A stretch of 64,000 bases of DNA from Planomicrobium sp. YIM 101495 (GCF_009707665.1 NZ_WLZW01000001.1:1364001-1428000); one strand, 5' to 3'. Shown: positions 1 to 8,264, counted from the first letter of the stretch. Program-made: numbers and translations. The notes: a model not told the origin generated them from the sequence alone.

Positions 1-373
1 GCGTTCCAAGATCAGAGAAGAAAATAATGATTCCACCGAACCACGCCGACAATTGCGCCTTCGCTTTCGTATTAATGTGTTTCACAGCACTGAGTGCGAG
101 CGCCGCACCTCCGCCTGATTTCTCCATCAATGCCACAAAGCCCCCGATGAAAAACAGCAGAACGAGTATTGCCGCATTATAACTATCCGCCACTTGCGGA
201 AACAGAAAATTGCCGATGGTCTCCGTTGTCGCTTCCAACGGTCGTCCGCCCACCAGGATGAGCACTCCAATATACACGCCCGAAAACAAAGACACAATCA
301 CGTTTTTCGTGATGACTGCCAAAATAACCGCCACTAACGGCGGCACCAGCGATATCCAACCCATATGTTCCAT
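1..373 (-). CDS. nhaC: Na+/H+ antiporter NhaC family protein, N-terminal part (cut by window edge)
   Basis: The minus-strand frame opens at ATG 373 behind a GAGGGG-type ribosome binding site and stays open to base 1, giving the first 124 residues. The protein starts MEHMGWISLVPPLVAVILA and shows hydrophobic segments at about residues 6-22, 28-43, 68-82 and 107-121. This N-terminal pattern (short leader, SLVPPLVAVILA, then a TKNV turn) is typical of NhaC/MleN-type secondary transporters that exchange Na+ for H+, sometimes coupled to an organic acid. It sits in the cytoplasmic membrane. The real substrate cannot be told from this fragment. The next gene on the same strand ends in a terminator upstream, so this gene is probably transcribed on its own. 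A 12-bp palindrome (GAATAATTATTC, 402-413) lies in its 5' region. Confidence 0.75.
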   Translation of the reverse strand, partial: MEHMGWISLVPPLVAVILAVITKNVIVSLFSGVYIGVLILVGGRPLEATTETIGNFLFPQVADSYNAAILVLLFFIGGFVALMEKSGGGAALALSAVKHINTKAKAQLSAWFGGIIIFFSDLGT

Positions 374-534
374 ACAGAAAGCCCCTCTTCTCACTCAGAG
401 TGAATAATTATTCTAGAATAAGTATATTTAATTAACAACCAGAATGCAATCTCTTTTTTGACGGTAGGATAAAGTTTACTTAAAATGCTTTCCATTATAT
501 TTAAACATCTCCATTTATATCCTCTCTTACTGAA

Positions 535-581
535 CATATAAAAGCCGCACCCGGCAACCATGGCGGTCGCGGATACGGCTT
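535..581 (-). terminator. Intrinsic terminator of the 608-1474 gene
   Basis: On the minus strand an 11-bp stem with some G-U pairs (AGCCGUAUCCG with CGGGUGCGGCU) is followed by UUUUAUAU. It lies 27 bp past the stop of the upstream membrane-protein gene. Confidence 0.65.
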
Positions 582-607
582 GCTTTGCATTCTATTTTCT
601 TTTCGCT

Positions 608-1474
608 CTATTCCCGCACGAACACTGCACTCTCCGTCTTTTCCAAACTCACCGGCGCAATCGTAATCGTCCCGTCCTTTTTGATGATGCCGTCCTCATC
701 AAATTCGGTCCCCGGATTCATAATGATCGTTAGGACCGGACTTCCTTCCGCATCTTCCACCACGAGCGAATAGATGCCAAATTGTTCCGTATCGAAAATA
801 TCGAAGACAGTCGTCTCGCCGTCCCGCCTGTAGACGAACTCTTTATTATCCGAAGAGAATGTATGTTGTGGGTCGTCTTGTTGGACCCAGTCACCGAGCA
901 GGCCGACCGCGACATACTTGTAGCTGATATAATCACTGCTCCGGAAATGGACGAGCTGCTGTGCGAGGCTTTCGTCCCCGTCGGTCTGGTAAGTCAGCGC
1001 AGCCGTATCCGCTACCGGCCATTCCAGTTTGTATTGCCCTTCTTCCAGCGCCTTATAGGACGCACTTCCTTCAAGAACCGCAACCTCTCTCCCGAAGATT
1101 CCGCCTCGGCGCTTGAGCCTTACCGTCTCTCTGTCGATCCGCTTGAACTCCTTGAAAATCACTTCATGCTCGCCATTGTCGGAGCGCGCAACGAGCACAT
1201 TCACATCGCCTTCCATATAGAAATACAGCGAATTGACAGCAAGCAGCCCGAGAACTGCCACGCCGGCAATCCACTTTACCAAAGCCCCCTGGAAAAGGAG
1301 CACAATACCGGTAAAAACACTAAAAATAATTGCGTAATTGATGGCGTAAAAAATCCATTCGTAAATCAGTGAATAGCCGCGTGGAGCGGCAAATCCGATG
1401 AACGCGGCCTGGAAAAGCAGCAGAAAGACACCAAGCAGTAACAGGGAAATGCCGAATCCTTTTCTGCCGGTCAT
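608..1474 (-). CDS. Membrane-anchored protein of unknown function
   Basis: A 288-residue protein that I cannot assign to a family. It starts at ATG 1474, eight bases after a clear AGGAGGTG site. Three hydrophobic segments fill the N-terminal quarter (about residues 8-30, 38-64 and 67-85). The remaining 200 residues are hydrophilic, mixed alpha/beta in appearance, and probably fold outside or inside the membrane as one domain. No cysteine pairs, signal peptidase motif or recognisable catalytic motif is visible. It is monocistronic: own ribosome binding site, own terminator at 535-581, and a divergent neighbour (the SLH-CAP gene). The topology suggests a small membrane sensor or stress protein, but that is only a guess. 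Confidence 0.6.
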   Translation of the reverse strand: MTGRKGFGISLLLLGVFLLLFQAAFIGFAAPRGYSLIYEWIFYAINYAIIFSVFTGIVLLFQGALVKWIAGVAVLGLLAVNSLYFYMEGDVNVLVARSDNGEHEVIFKEFKRIDRETVRLKRRGGIFGREVAVLEGSASYKALEEGQYKLEWPVADTAALTYQTDGDESLAQQLVHFRSSDYISYKYVAVGLLGDWVQQDDPQHTFSSDNKEFVYRRDGETTVFDIFDTEQFGIYSLVVEDAEGSPVLTIIMNPGTEFDEDGIIKKDGTITIAPVSLEKTESAVFVRE

Positions 1475-1659
1475 GGAGCACCTCCTGTGGAATTGAATTT
1501 TGTCTGTGAGTCAATCAATGTGAAAGAATCGGAAAGTATGAATGCACTATCCAGTTTTTTTAAAGCGCTTAATTACTGGATTGATTTCGATAAGGACTAT
1601 TTTACTTTACTGGCTGATTATAAAGTAGCTTTATGAAAATCCATTTCCTGTAATCCTTC

Positions 1660-1689
1660 TTGTATCTCCAGACGCCGAAAGAGTATAAT
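1660..1689 (+). promoter_or_regulatory. Sigma-A-like promoter of the SLH-CAP gene
   Basis: TTGTAT at 1660-1665 and TATAAT at 1684-1689 with an 18-bp spacer. It lies 64 bp before the GTG start at 1753. Because it overlaps the longest open frame (open from 1660), it argues that the long frame is not the real coding start. Confidence 0.55.
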
Positions 1690-1752
1690 TGGAAAGAACA
1701 GGATACACACAATTTCAACAACTCAACCAATACAATCATAGGAGGAAAAAGC

Positions 1753-2808
1753 GTGAAGAAAACAGCCCTGTCTGCAATGCTCATTTCATTCATCACAACC
1801 TTGCTATTCATCTCCACCGCGGCTGCAGCTGCCCCGTTCAAAGACGTTCCGTCGAATCACTGGGCATACAGCGACATTCAAATTCTCGCCGGCAAAGGTA
1901 TACTGAACGGCTATTCCGATGGCTCGTTCAAGCCGGGACAAAACGTCACACGTGAGCAGGCTGCGAAAATCATTTCCCTCGCAGCGGACATCGAGCCGGT
2001 TTATCCGAAAACGGCCACACACCCCGATGTGCCGACATCCCACTGGGCGTTCGGTTATATTGAAGGATTGTCTGCAGCCGGTGTCATCGACGGGAAGGCA
2101 AACGGATCCTTTGCACCGAAAGAGCCGCTGACGCGTGCACAGATGGCAAAAATCCTGACAGAAAGTTTCAACTTAGAAGCAAATTCCGATAAGCATTTCC
2201 GTGACGTGCCTGAAACTGCATGGATGTTCGAGTATGTCATGGCACTTCGCGACAGCGGCATCACACTTGGCTATCCAGAAGACAATTCATTCCGTCCGTA
2301 CGGCAACGTGACGCGCGCCCAGATGGCCGCATTTGCGAACCGGGCAATGACATGGGAGTTGGAAAGCGAAGTTGAGCCGATACCTGAAGAGATGAAGCAG
2401 GAAATCATGGAAGAGCTTCACAAATTGGTCAGCGAGGCGCGCCTTGCTGCTGGCCACTACGAATTGAACGGCTTATTCGGCACATCCGGTTACGCTCATG
2501 CCAAAGCGAAAGAGATGTTTTTCCACGGAGAACCGGATGACTTTTATCCTGAACAGCAATTGACTACCGAAAATATGAATCGTTATGGATATCCGGTCCG
2601 CATGGGCGGCGAGAGCATCGCGACCGGCACCATCGGCAGCCACACCTTAGAAGATGTCGTTGACGGCTGGATCAATCCCCCCGTCGGACATTCCAGCTAC
2701 CTTTTTGGCAGCTGGGACGATGTTGAATACGGTATCTACGGAGACATGAAAACCGGAAGAATCGTTTATACTGCCGCTTTCATGGTATACAAGAACGAAG
2801 GGGAATAA
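1753..2808 (+). CDS. S-layer homology (SLH) x3 protein with C-terminal CAP domain
   Basis: The start is GTG 1753, nine bases after AGGAGG; it gives 351 residues beginning with a clean signal peptide (VKKTALSAMLIS... to AAAAA, about 27 residues). Three SLH domains follow: residues about 28-80 (FKDVPSNHWAYSDI), 85-138 (DVPTSHWAFGYI) and 145-200 (FRDVPETAWMFEYV), each ending in a TRxQ(A/M)A-type motif. SLH triplets bind pyruvylated secondary cell-wall polymer, so the protein should sit on the outer face of the wall. After a linker, residues about 215-351 resemble CAP/SCP-PR1 domains as in YkwD: a helix ending VSEARLAAG, then HAKAKEMFFHG, GGESIATG and a PPVGHSSYLFG segment. CAP domains of this type have no settled enzymatic role. 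Own promoter and terminator indicate a monocistronic gene. Confidence 0.8.
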   Translation: MKKTALSAMLISFITTLLFISTAAAAAPFKDVPSNHWAYSDIQILAGKGILNGYSDGSFKPGQNVTREQAAKIISLAADIEPVYPKTATHPDVPTSHWAFGYIEGLSAAGVIDGKANGSFAPKEPLTRAQMAKILTESFNLEANSDKHFRDVPETAWMFEYVMALRDSGITLGYPEDNSFRPYGNVTRAQMAAFANRAMTWELESEVEPIPEEMKQEIMEELHKLVSEARLAAGHYELNGLFGTSGYAHAKAKEMFFHGEPDDFYPEQQLTTENMNRYGYPVRMGGESIATGTIGSHTLEDVVDGWINPPVGHSSYLFGSWDDVEYGIYGDMKTGRIVYTAAFMVYKNEGE

Positions 2809-2814
2809 TCTTCA

Positions 2815-2852
2815 AAGCTGCATCCGACACATACGTTGGATGCAGCTTTTTC
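2815..2852 (+). terminator. Intrinsic terminator of the SLH-CAP gene
   Basis: Perfect 11-bp stem AAGCTGCATCC / GGATGCAGCTT (2815-2825 with 2838-2848) followed by TTTTT, directly after the stop codon. Confidence 0.9.
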
Positions 2853-2873
2853 GTATCGGCGCTCCCCCGCAAT

Positions 2874-3064
2874 AAATAAGCGTAAAAATTACCGTTATTT
2901 TTGAATTCAAGCCCGAAACAGTTCAAATAGGGGTAAAAATTACCGTTATTTCATGAAAAGAGACTCTTTTCAAGCCATTTACGATGCATAAGGGGAATTT
3001 CTACCGCTATTTCACGGCTTAACACCCCCACACGCACGTATAAGGGTAAATTCTACCTTTATTT
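2874..3064. repeat. Cluster of four 27-bp palindromic repeats (family P27)
   Basis: Four imperfect palindromes of about 27 bp at 2874-2900, 2925-2951, 2986-3012 and 3038-3064. The shared shape is AAATA-G-GGTA-A-rich centre-TACCGTTATTT. Distances between successive right ends are 51, 61 and 52 bp. The same family, with the same spacing, recurs at 46486-46675, and one pair spaced 51 bp lies at 7156-7233. The stretch lies between the SLH-CAP terminator and the malic enzyme promoter and holds no gene. Confidence 0.8.
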
Positions 3065-3128
3065 GCGATAGCGCGAGCGCACCCTCCTGCCCGCCCTCAG
3101 CCTAAAGTCTGAACATTACGAAAATATC

Positions 3129-3156
3129 TTCCCTTTTCATAAAATCTCGCTATAAT
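3129..3156 (+). promoter_or_regulatory. Probable promoter of the malic enzyme gene
   Basis: A perfect TATAAT at 3151-3156 lies 31 bp before the start codon. The -35 region (TTCCCT at 3129-3134, 16-bp spacer) is poor, so the -35 assignment is weak. Confidence 0.45.
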
Positions 3157-3186
3157 GAGTAATTATGAATCGAAGGAGATGAAGCA

Positions 3187-4434
3187 ATGACAAACCTGAG
3201 GAATGATTCGTTGCAGTTGCATCAGGAACACAGAGGGAAATTGGAAGTCCGTTCGAAAGTGGCGCTCTCAAATGAACGGGATCTGAGTCTTGCTTATTCT
3301 CCCGGCGTAGCGGAACCGTGCAAAGAAATCGCGGAGAATCCGGAAAGAGTGTATGACTATACGATGAAAGCCAACACGGTTGCAATCGTCACGGACGGCA
3401 CGGCAGTCCTCGGACTCGGCAATATCGGCCCGGAAGCGTCTCTGCCCGTGATGGAAGGAAAAGCCTTGCTGCTGAAGGAGTTTGCCGGGGTCGATGCGTT
3501 TCCGATCTGCCTCGCCACAACCGAAGCAGAAACGATCATCCAGACGGTGAAATTGCTGGAGCCTGGGTTTGGAGGCGTCAACCTGGAAGACATCGCGGCG
3601 CCGACTTGCTTTGTGGTAGAAGAGCGCCTCAAGGCAGAGATGAACATTCCAGTCTTCCACGACGACCAGCACGGCACGGCGATCGTAACACTGGCCGGTC
3701 TGCTGAATGCGCTGAAACTGGTCGGCAAAAACATTGCCGATGTGAAAGTCATCGTGAACGGCGCAGGAGCGGCAGGGATTGCCGTCGTGAAATTACTGAA
3801 TAATTTCGGGGTTGCGGATTTGATCATGTGCGATACGAAAGGCGCCATTTTCAAAGGCCGGACGAACGGAATGAACCCATACAAAGAAGAAGTCGCCGAG
3901 CTGACGAATACCGACCGGCAGGAAGGTTCGCTTGCAGACGTCATCCAAGGCGCCGATGTCTTCATCGGAGTTTCGGCGGAAGGCGCGCTGACGCAGGACA
4001 TGGTCCGTTCGATGAATAAGGACCCGATCATTTTCGCCATGGCGAACCCAAACCCGGAAATCCTGCCGCATCTCGCGAAAGCAGCGGGTGCGCGTGTCGT
4101 CGGAACCGGGCGCTCCGATTTTCCGAACCAGGCCAATAATGTACTCGCTTTCCCGGGAATCTTTAGAGGGGCACTCGATGTGCGGGCCACCCAGATCAAT
4201 GATGAAATGAAGATTGCCGCTGTTGTCGCCATTTCCGAGCTGCTGGAAGAGCATGAGATTCACGAAGATTACGTCATTCCGCGTCCGTTCGATTCGCGGG
4301 TCGCGAAAGCGGTCGCAGCGGCGGTGGCGAAGGCGGCTATTGATACAGGCGTTGCGCGGTACTTTGGCCAGGCGGATAATGGGCAGGAAGATGCTGTCGA
4401 TTTAGTGGGTGCGGGGAAGGACTCGGCTAGATAA
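3187..4434 (+). CDS. ytsJ: NAD(P)-dependent malic enzyme (YtsJ type)
   Basis: A 415-residue cytosolic enzyme that decarboxylates malate to pyruvate and CO2 with reduction of NAD(P)+. The ATG at 3187 follows AAGGAGAT by six bases. It matches B. subtilis YtsJ closely along its length: the N-terminal malic domain has SLAYSPGVAEPC (residues about 35-46), VTDGTAVLGLGNIGPEA (70-86) with the catalytic-lysine region VMEGKALLLK, and FHDDQHGTAIV (about 157-167) carrying the metal-binding aspartates. The NAD-binding domain has the GxGxxG-type loop VNGAGAAGIA (about 190-199) and GRSDFPNQANNVLAFPG near residue 320. The C-terminal tail (GQEDAVDLVGAGKDSAR) is not conserved. YtsJ-type enzymes are usually NADP-linked and help supply NADPH; the preference here is inferred. 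Monocistronic, with its own promoter and terminator. Confidence 0.95.
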   Translation: MTNLRNDSLQLHQEHRGKLEVRSKVALSNERDLSLAYSPGVAEPCKEIAENPERVYDYTMKANTVAIVTDGTAVLGLGNIGPEASLPVMEGKALLLKEFAGVDAFPICLATTEAETIIQTVKLLEPGFGGVNLEDIAAPTCFVVEERLKAEMNIPVFHDDQHGTAIVTLAGLLNALKLVGKNIADVKVIVNGAGAAGIAVVKLLNNFGVADLIMCDTKGAIFKGRTNGMNPYKEEVAELTNTDRQEGSLADVIQGADVFIGVSAEGALTQDMVRSMNKDPIIFAMANPNPEILPHLAKAAGARVVGTGRSDFPNQANNVLAFPGIFRGALDVRATQINDEMKIAAVVAISELLEEHEIHEDYVIPRPFDSRVAKAVAAAVAKAAIDTGVARYFGQADNGQEDAVDLVGAGKDSAR

Positions 4435-4444
4435 TATATTAATA

Positions 4445-4487
4445 GAAGAAAGCATTCCGAATTTTTGTCGGAATGCTTTCTTCTGCT
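4445..4487 (+). terminator. Intrinsic terminator of the malic enzyme gene
   Basis: Perfect 16-bp stem GAAGAAAGCATTCCGA (4445-4460) with its complement at 4468-4483. Only a short T-run follows. Confidence 0.8.
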
Positions 4488-4508
4488 TTTGTGCAAAATT
4501 AGTGTTTC

Positions 4509-4657
4509 GTCCCTTTGAGCAGAACAATTATGAGAACTTATCTTCCGCAATAAATATTCGAGAATGGAATCTCAAAACAACCGGTGCTGCTGGTCAAGGA
4601 TATTTCCCCATGCAATCGTTGCGTATAAAATGAATTGTCTCTTTCACAGTGGGCGAC
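4509..4657. repeat. About 150-bp MITE-like element, copy A (diverged)
   Basis: Starts GTCCCTTTGAGCAGAACAATTATGA and ends TGAATTGTCTCTTTCACAGTG. Other copies are at 6233-6370, 11448-11598 and 17682-17830. The ends form imperfect inverted repeats (CCCTGTG...TTCA against TGAA...CACAGGG). No protein is encoded. This copy is the most degraded and lies just downstream of the malic enzyme terminator. The rest of 4658-4880 is A/T-rich with no supported gene. Confidence 0.6.
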
Positions 4658-4939
4658 ACTCGAATTCAATAGATTATTTGGAAAAAAACACATCCATTTA
4701 TCAAATTATTATCTGAACCATCAAAAAAGATAAGCCAAAACTAATATTGTCTAAAAATTCCCTCTATTATAAGATGTAATTAGGGAAATAAGGAAGAGAT
4801 TGCCTACTGGCGGATCGCCGTATGCGATGAAAGTCGCCCGTGCGGTGAAGGCTCGGATCGAAAGCCATTCATGATGGTATAAGACGAGAACGGTGTAGAT
4901 GAAGAAGCGTTACTGAGAGATTTTGTCGAGCAGTTCGAA

Positions 4940-6091
4940 GTGGACCGCGCGATGGCGGACCTGCAGACACTAGTGGATTTCGGTCCGCGGGTAGCGGGAT
5001 CTGCTGCTGAACAAGCGACGATTGCGATGATTAAAGAGAGAATGGAAAGTTATGGATATGACGTCGTGGAACAAGAATTCGAATTACCGGCAGTGATGGA
5101 AGGCACGGTTACGATCGCCGGCGTAACATATGACAATACGCGTATTGCTGGAGGTCCAGGGGGAGCTATAACGGGCACACTCGTTGAAGCCGGCCTCGGC
5201 AAGCAAGGCGACTTTGCGAATGCGGAGGGGAACATCGCTCTGATTCAGCGCGGCGACATCCCGTTCCAGGAAAAAGTGGATAACGCAGTAGCTGCAGGAG
5301 CAGCAGGCGTCATCATTTACAACAATGCACCAGGCGGCGTGAACTTCTCCGTACAATCCGACGTGCCGGTTGTCGGCGTATCGAACGAAGATGGACTTGG
5401 AATGCTTGCGAATGCCGGACAAGAAGCACAACTGGATATCGAAGTACTTGCAACACAATCTTCGTCCAATGTGATTGCAACGAAATTGCCTGCAGATGGC
5501 TCGACTGATGCAGACATCATCCACGTTTCTGCACACATTGACAGCGTACCGGGGTCACCAGGCGCGAACGATAACGGCTCAGGCACAGCTGCGGCAATTG
5601 AAATTGCACGTGTCCTGCAAGATGCTGACCTGGACAAAGAAATCCGCTTCTCCTTCGTGGGCGCGGAAGAAATTGGCCTGCTTGGTTCGAAATTCTTCGT
5701 GGACTCATTGACAGACGAAGAAGTGGCACGCAGCATCGCCAACTTCAACATGGACATGGTCGCGACGGCATGGGAACCTGCAACAGCCATGTACACGAAT
5801 ACGTTGGATGGCCAGCATAACCTAGTTACTACAACAGCAAACACCGTTGCCGAAATGCTTGGCACACCATCACAACTCGTACTGCTTGAGCGCGGTGCTT
5901 CAGACCACGTGAACTTCCACGATGCGGGCATCGATGCGGCCAACTTTATCCGTCGCGAGCCCGGCACAGCGAACTTGGAACCATACTACCACACCCCTGA
6001 CGACACGATGGAACACATCAGCCAAGAGCGCCTTGGAGAAGCGATTGACTTGATTGGTGGATCTGTTTATTATTTGGCGCGTCAGCAGTAA
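4940..6091 (+). CDS. M28 family Zn aminopeptidase with PA domain, 5'-truncated
   Basis: Residues from GTG 4940 match secreted M28 aminopeptidases of the YwaD/aminopeptidase Y type, which remove N-terminal residues from peptides outside the cell. A protease-associated (PA) domain is inserted at about residues 60-150. The di-zinc ligands look intact: HID (SAHIDSVPGSPGANDNGSG, about 200-215), GAEEIG (about 242), NMDM (about 272) and the final HTPDD (about 353). The gene is broken at the front. The frame continues upstream as DENGVDEEALLRDFVEQFE, which looks like propeptide, to a TAA at 4880-4882, and no signal peptide or ribosome binding site precedes GTG 4940. Family members carry an export signal, so this product is either not made or stays in the cytoplasm. 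I regard it as a probable pseudogene with an intact catalytic body. A strong terminator follows at 6102. Confidence 0.75.
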   Translation: MDRAMADLQTLVDFGPRVAGSAAEQATIAMIKERMESYGYDVVEQEFELPAVMEGTVTIAGVTYDNTRIAGGPGGAITGTLVEAGLGKQGDFANAEGNIALIQRGDIPFQEKVDNAVAAGAAGVIIYNNAPGGVNFSVQSDVPVVGVSNEDGLGMLANAGQEAQLDIEVLATQSSSNVIATKLPADGSTDADIIHVSAHIDSVPGSPGANDNGSGTAAAIEIARVLQDADLDKEIRFSFVGAEEIGLLGSKFFVDSLTDEEVARSIANFNMDMVATAWEPATAMYTNTLDGQHNLVTTTANTVAEMLGTPSQLVLLERGASDHVNFHDAGIDAANFIRREPGTANLEPYYHTPDDTMEHISQERLGEAIDLIGGSVYYLARQQ

Positions 6092-6101
6092 AAGAACGGC
6101 G

Positions 6102-6140
6102 AAAAGCTCCTGGGAGATCTCAATCTTCCGGGAGCTTTTT
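6102..6140 (+). terminator. Intrinsic terminator of the aminopeptidase gene
   Basis: AAAAGCTCCTGG / TCCGGGAGCTTTTT stem with one mismatch, followed by CTTTT. Confidence 0.8.
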
Positions 6141-6232
6141 CTTTTCCCTGCATTCTTTCGGACTTTAGCGGTTTCCGGATGGCAGCTGTTCTCAAGTGGA
6201 AGCAGCCATTAGATGGAAGCAGTTCCCAGATG

Positions 6233-6370
6233 GCCCCTGTGAACAGGTCAATTATGAAAACTTAGCACAATTTATGAATATACGAAGATAATCCTCCTGT
6301 CGCTCATAAAACTGTTTGCGAAATACAATTGTAGTGTATAAACTGAATCGTCTTTGGCACAGGGACGCGA
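6233..6370. repeat. About 150-bp MITE-like element, copy B
   Basis: Starts GCCCCTGTGAACAGGTCAAT and ends AACTGAATCG..GGCACAGGGACGCGA. It contains the conserved ACAATTGTAGTGTATAAACTG segment seen in copies C and D. It lies between two convergent genes (M28 peptidase and HAD phosphatase), next to both terminators. Confidence 0.7.
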
Positions 6371-6382
6371 AACTAAGACTCA

Positions 6383-6421
6383 AAAAACACCGTACTCAGG
6401 CATCCCTGAATACGGTGTTTT
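6383..6421 (-). terminator. Intrinsic terminator of the HAD phosphatase gene
   Basis: On the minus strand: ACACCGTATTCAGG, loop GATG, CCTGAGTACGGTGT, then TTTTT. One G-U pair in a 14-bp stem. Confidence 0.9.
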
Positions 6422-6430
6422 GCTGTTCTC

Positions 6431-7048
6431 TTAAAAGATCTTCATCAATTCCTCAATCTTCTCAATCTTATGCGCGTAGTCGCTCACTTCCCCGAATCCA
6501 TATGCCGCATAGACGAACGGGATGCCGGCAAAGCGTGCGGCTTCCATGTCGCCCATCGTGTCGCCCACATAGACAGGTGTCTCGAGTTTGTTCCGCTCCA
6601 TGAGAAGCTTGATGTTCTCGCCTTTTGAGAGGCCTGTGCGCCCAGGGTTCTCGAAGTCCTCGAAGTACTTTTCCGTCCCGTGGTACGCATAGAACGATTC
6701 GATATAGCCTTCCTGGCAATTGCTGACGATGAACAGGCGGTAGTGCTTCTTGAGTTCGCTCAACGTCTCCTCCAGCTTGTCGTAAAGCACGCCGCCGCTT
6801 TCCAGGATTTCCGCATGCTCGCGCTCGCAGCACACCCGCATGAGTTCCGTTCTCTCCGCACTGTCCAGGTCCTCGAACAGAATGTCTGCGATCTGCTGAA
6901 TCTGCAGTCCCATCATCCCGCTGAGATCTTCTTCCGTCACTCGCTTGCGCGCACATTGTGCATCCGCCACGACAGCCGTCCAGGCGCCCGCCACACTCTT
7001 ACGCGAATCCCACAACGTTCCGTCCAAATCAAATATGATTGCGTCCAT
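6431..7048 (-). CDS. HAD-family phosphatase (phosphoglycolate phosphatase-like)
   Basis: A 205-residue cytosolic HAD hydrolase. Motif I is DLDGTLWDS (residues about 7-15, nucleophile Asp7), motif II is VSNCQEG (Ser near 113), the motif III lysine lies in LSKGENIK (near 145), and motif IV is YVGDTMGDMEAA (about 158-169). The inserted helical cap between residues about 18 and 85 is that of subfamily IA, which includes phosphoglycolate phosphatase and beta-phosphoglucomutase-like enzymes. The substrate is not predictable. ATG 7048 follows a G-rich GGGGGG ribosome binding site. It is separated by 245 bp, including two P27 palindromes, from the DegT-FemAB operon upstream on the same strand, so co-transcription is uncertain. 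A strong terminator follows. Confidence 0.85.
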   Translation of the reverse strand: MDAIIFDLDGTLWDSRKSVAGAWTAVVADAQCARKRVTEEDLSGMMGLQIQQIADILFEDLDSAERTELMRVCCEREHAEILESGGVLYDKLEETLSELKKHYRLFIVSNCQEGYIESFYAYHGTEKYFEDFENPGRTGLSKGENIKLLMERNKLETPVYVGDTMGDMEAARFAGIPFVYAAYGFGEVSDYAHKIEKIEELMKIF

Positions 7049-7155
7049 CCGTTTCCCCCCAACTCTGCTAAACCTTGCTCACCTCCAGTTTAACACAGCA
7101 GGATCTCGCCGGGGAGTTGCCGAAGAGGCGACTTCCTTTCCACCCGTACCTCAAA

Positions 7156-7233
7156 AAATAAGCGAACTTTTTTCGCTTATTTGACCACAAAACGTCTCTC
7201 CTGACCAAATAGGCGAACTTTTTTTGCTTATTT
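7156..7233. repeat. Pair of P27-family palindromes
   Basis: AAATAAGCGAA...TTCGCTTATTT at 7156-7182 and AAATAGGCGAA...TTGCTTATTT at 7207-7233; right ends 51 bp apart. The centre differs from the 2.9 and 46.5 kb clusters (GCGAA/TTCGC instead of GGTA/TACCG), but length, outer arms and spacing are the same. Confidence 0.7.
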
Positions 7234-7292
7234 CCAACCACCGACGCACCACGCAAAAAGAGCACCCCGCCTCCCAGGATGCTTTCTCTTGT

Positions 7293-8249
7293 TCACCGAG
7301 CAATCAACGCCAGCAATACCCCAACCATCCGTCGCATCTCCTCCACCCCGTACCGCTGATCACAAGGCAATGGCAAAATATTCGCCGCATACCGGAATTC
7401 CAAGCTCCCTCCCGCCGCATCCTCCAGCACATTCGGCCAGAGCGTCGGAACGTAGATGCCTTGCGCTGCCAACAGTTTACGGAGCGCCACGCCGTTCTCC
7501 GCATAGAACGGATAAGCAAACGGCCCGTCCGGAACGACCGGCTGCAGCCCGTTGGCCCCGCCCAGTTCGCCTGCGAGATATACATAGTTCTCATTCCGCC
7601 GGCGGCACACTTCCGCGTAGTCCACCGCCTGCAGCAAGTTCTGCGTGAGCTTGGACATCCTCTTCAATGGCTCGTCTGCAAGCGCGTTGCCGGTCTCCAC
7701 ATAATTCCCGTAATAAGCAGAAGCACCTTCTTCGAATCGCCCGAGCAGATAGCCCATCCGCGCACCCGACTTGTCCTGCTGGAGCGGCTCACCGAGTTCC
7801 GTATCGGTCGCAAGATACGCCCCGTCCGGCACGCCGAAAAACTTCCGGCACGAATAGATCGTATCGATGCCCGCAAGCGACTGCTGGAAAAATGCATGCG
7901 TATTGTCCAAAATGACTCTTCCGTACCGCGCCTTCAGCGCAACCACATCCTGGTCGCTCAGCTGGCCGTAATAATTGACCACATACAAGAACTCACCTTC
8001 CCCGAGCGTCCCTTCGAACCGCGGCGTAAAGTCCGCATGCACTCCGTAGTATTCAAACGCATGCCCATACTTCACCAGCATGTCCAGCACCACATCGCAA
8101 ATATAAGCAGGAATGTACAGCTTGCGGATCCGTTTCGCCTGCATCAAATAGTGCAACGCGTTCCGCCCGGTATTGAGCCGGATCAAGTCACCGTGGTATT
8201 CTTTCCCATCAAACGTTTCCATGCCAAAATAGCCACCGATTTCTTTCAT
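7293..8249 (-). CDS. Short DegT/DnrJ-like PLP aminotransferase-fold protein
   Basis: A 318-residue protein from ATG 8249 (GGAGG six bases upstream). It has the layout of fold-type I PLP enzymes related to DegT/DnrJ/EryC1: an N-terminal LNTGRNALHYLM cofactor loop (residues about 26-37), VVNYYGQ (about 90), ILDNTHAFFQ (about 113-122, PLP-ring aspartate) and SCRKFFGVPDGAYL (about 133-146) holding the presumed Schiff-base lysine. It is 60-70 residues shorter than typical sugar aminotransferases. It is the last gene of a tight three-gene operon behind two FemAB-like transferases (15-bp gap). That context suggests making or transferring an amino group or amino acid on a cell-surface molecule; this is inference and the substrate is unknown. 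Confidence 0.75.
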   Translation of the reverse strand: MKEIGGYFGMETFDGKEYHGDLIRLNTGRNALHYLMQAKRIRKLYIPAYICDVVLDMLVKYGHAFEYYGVHADFTPRFEGTLGEGEFLYVVNYYGQLSDQDVVALKARYGRVILDNTHAFFQQSLAGIDTIYSCRKFFGVPDGAYLATDTELGEPLQQDKSGARMGYLLGRFEEGASAYYGNYVETGNALADEPLKRMSKLTQNLLQAVDYAEVCRRRNENYVYLAGELGGANGLQPVVPDGPFAYPFYAENGVALRKLLAAQGIYVPTLWPNVLEDAAGGSLEFRYAANILPLPCDQRYGVEEMRRMVGVLLALIAR

Positions 8250-8264
8250 CACGCACCTCCTCGC

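Noticed and set aside
1660-1752. Longer N-terminus for the SLH-CAP protein
   Set aside because: The extra 31 residues cover the promoter -35/-10 and the ribosome binding site and would hide the signal peptide.
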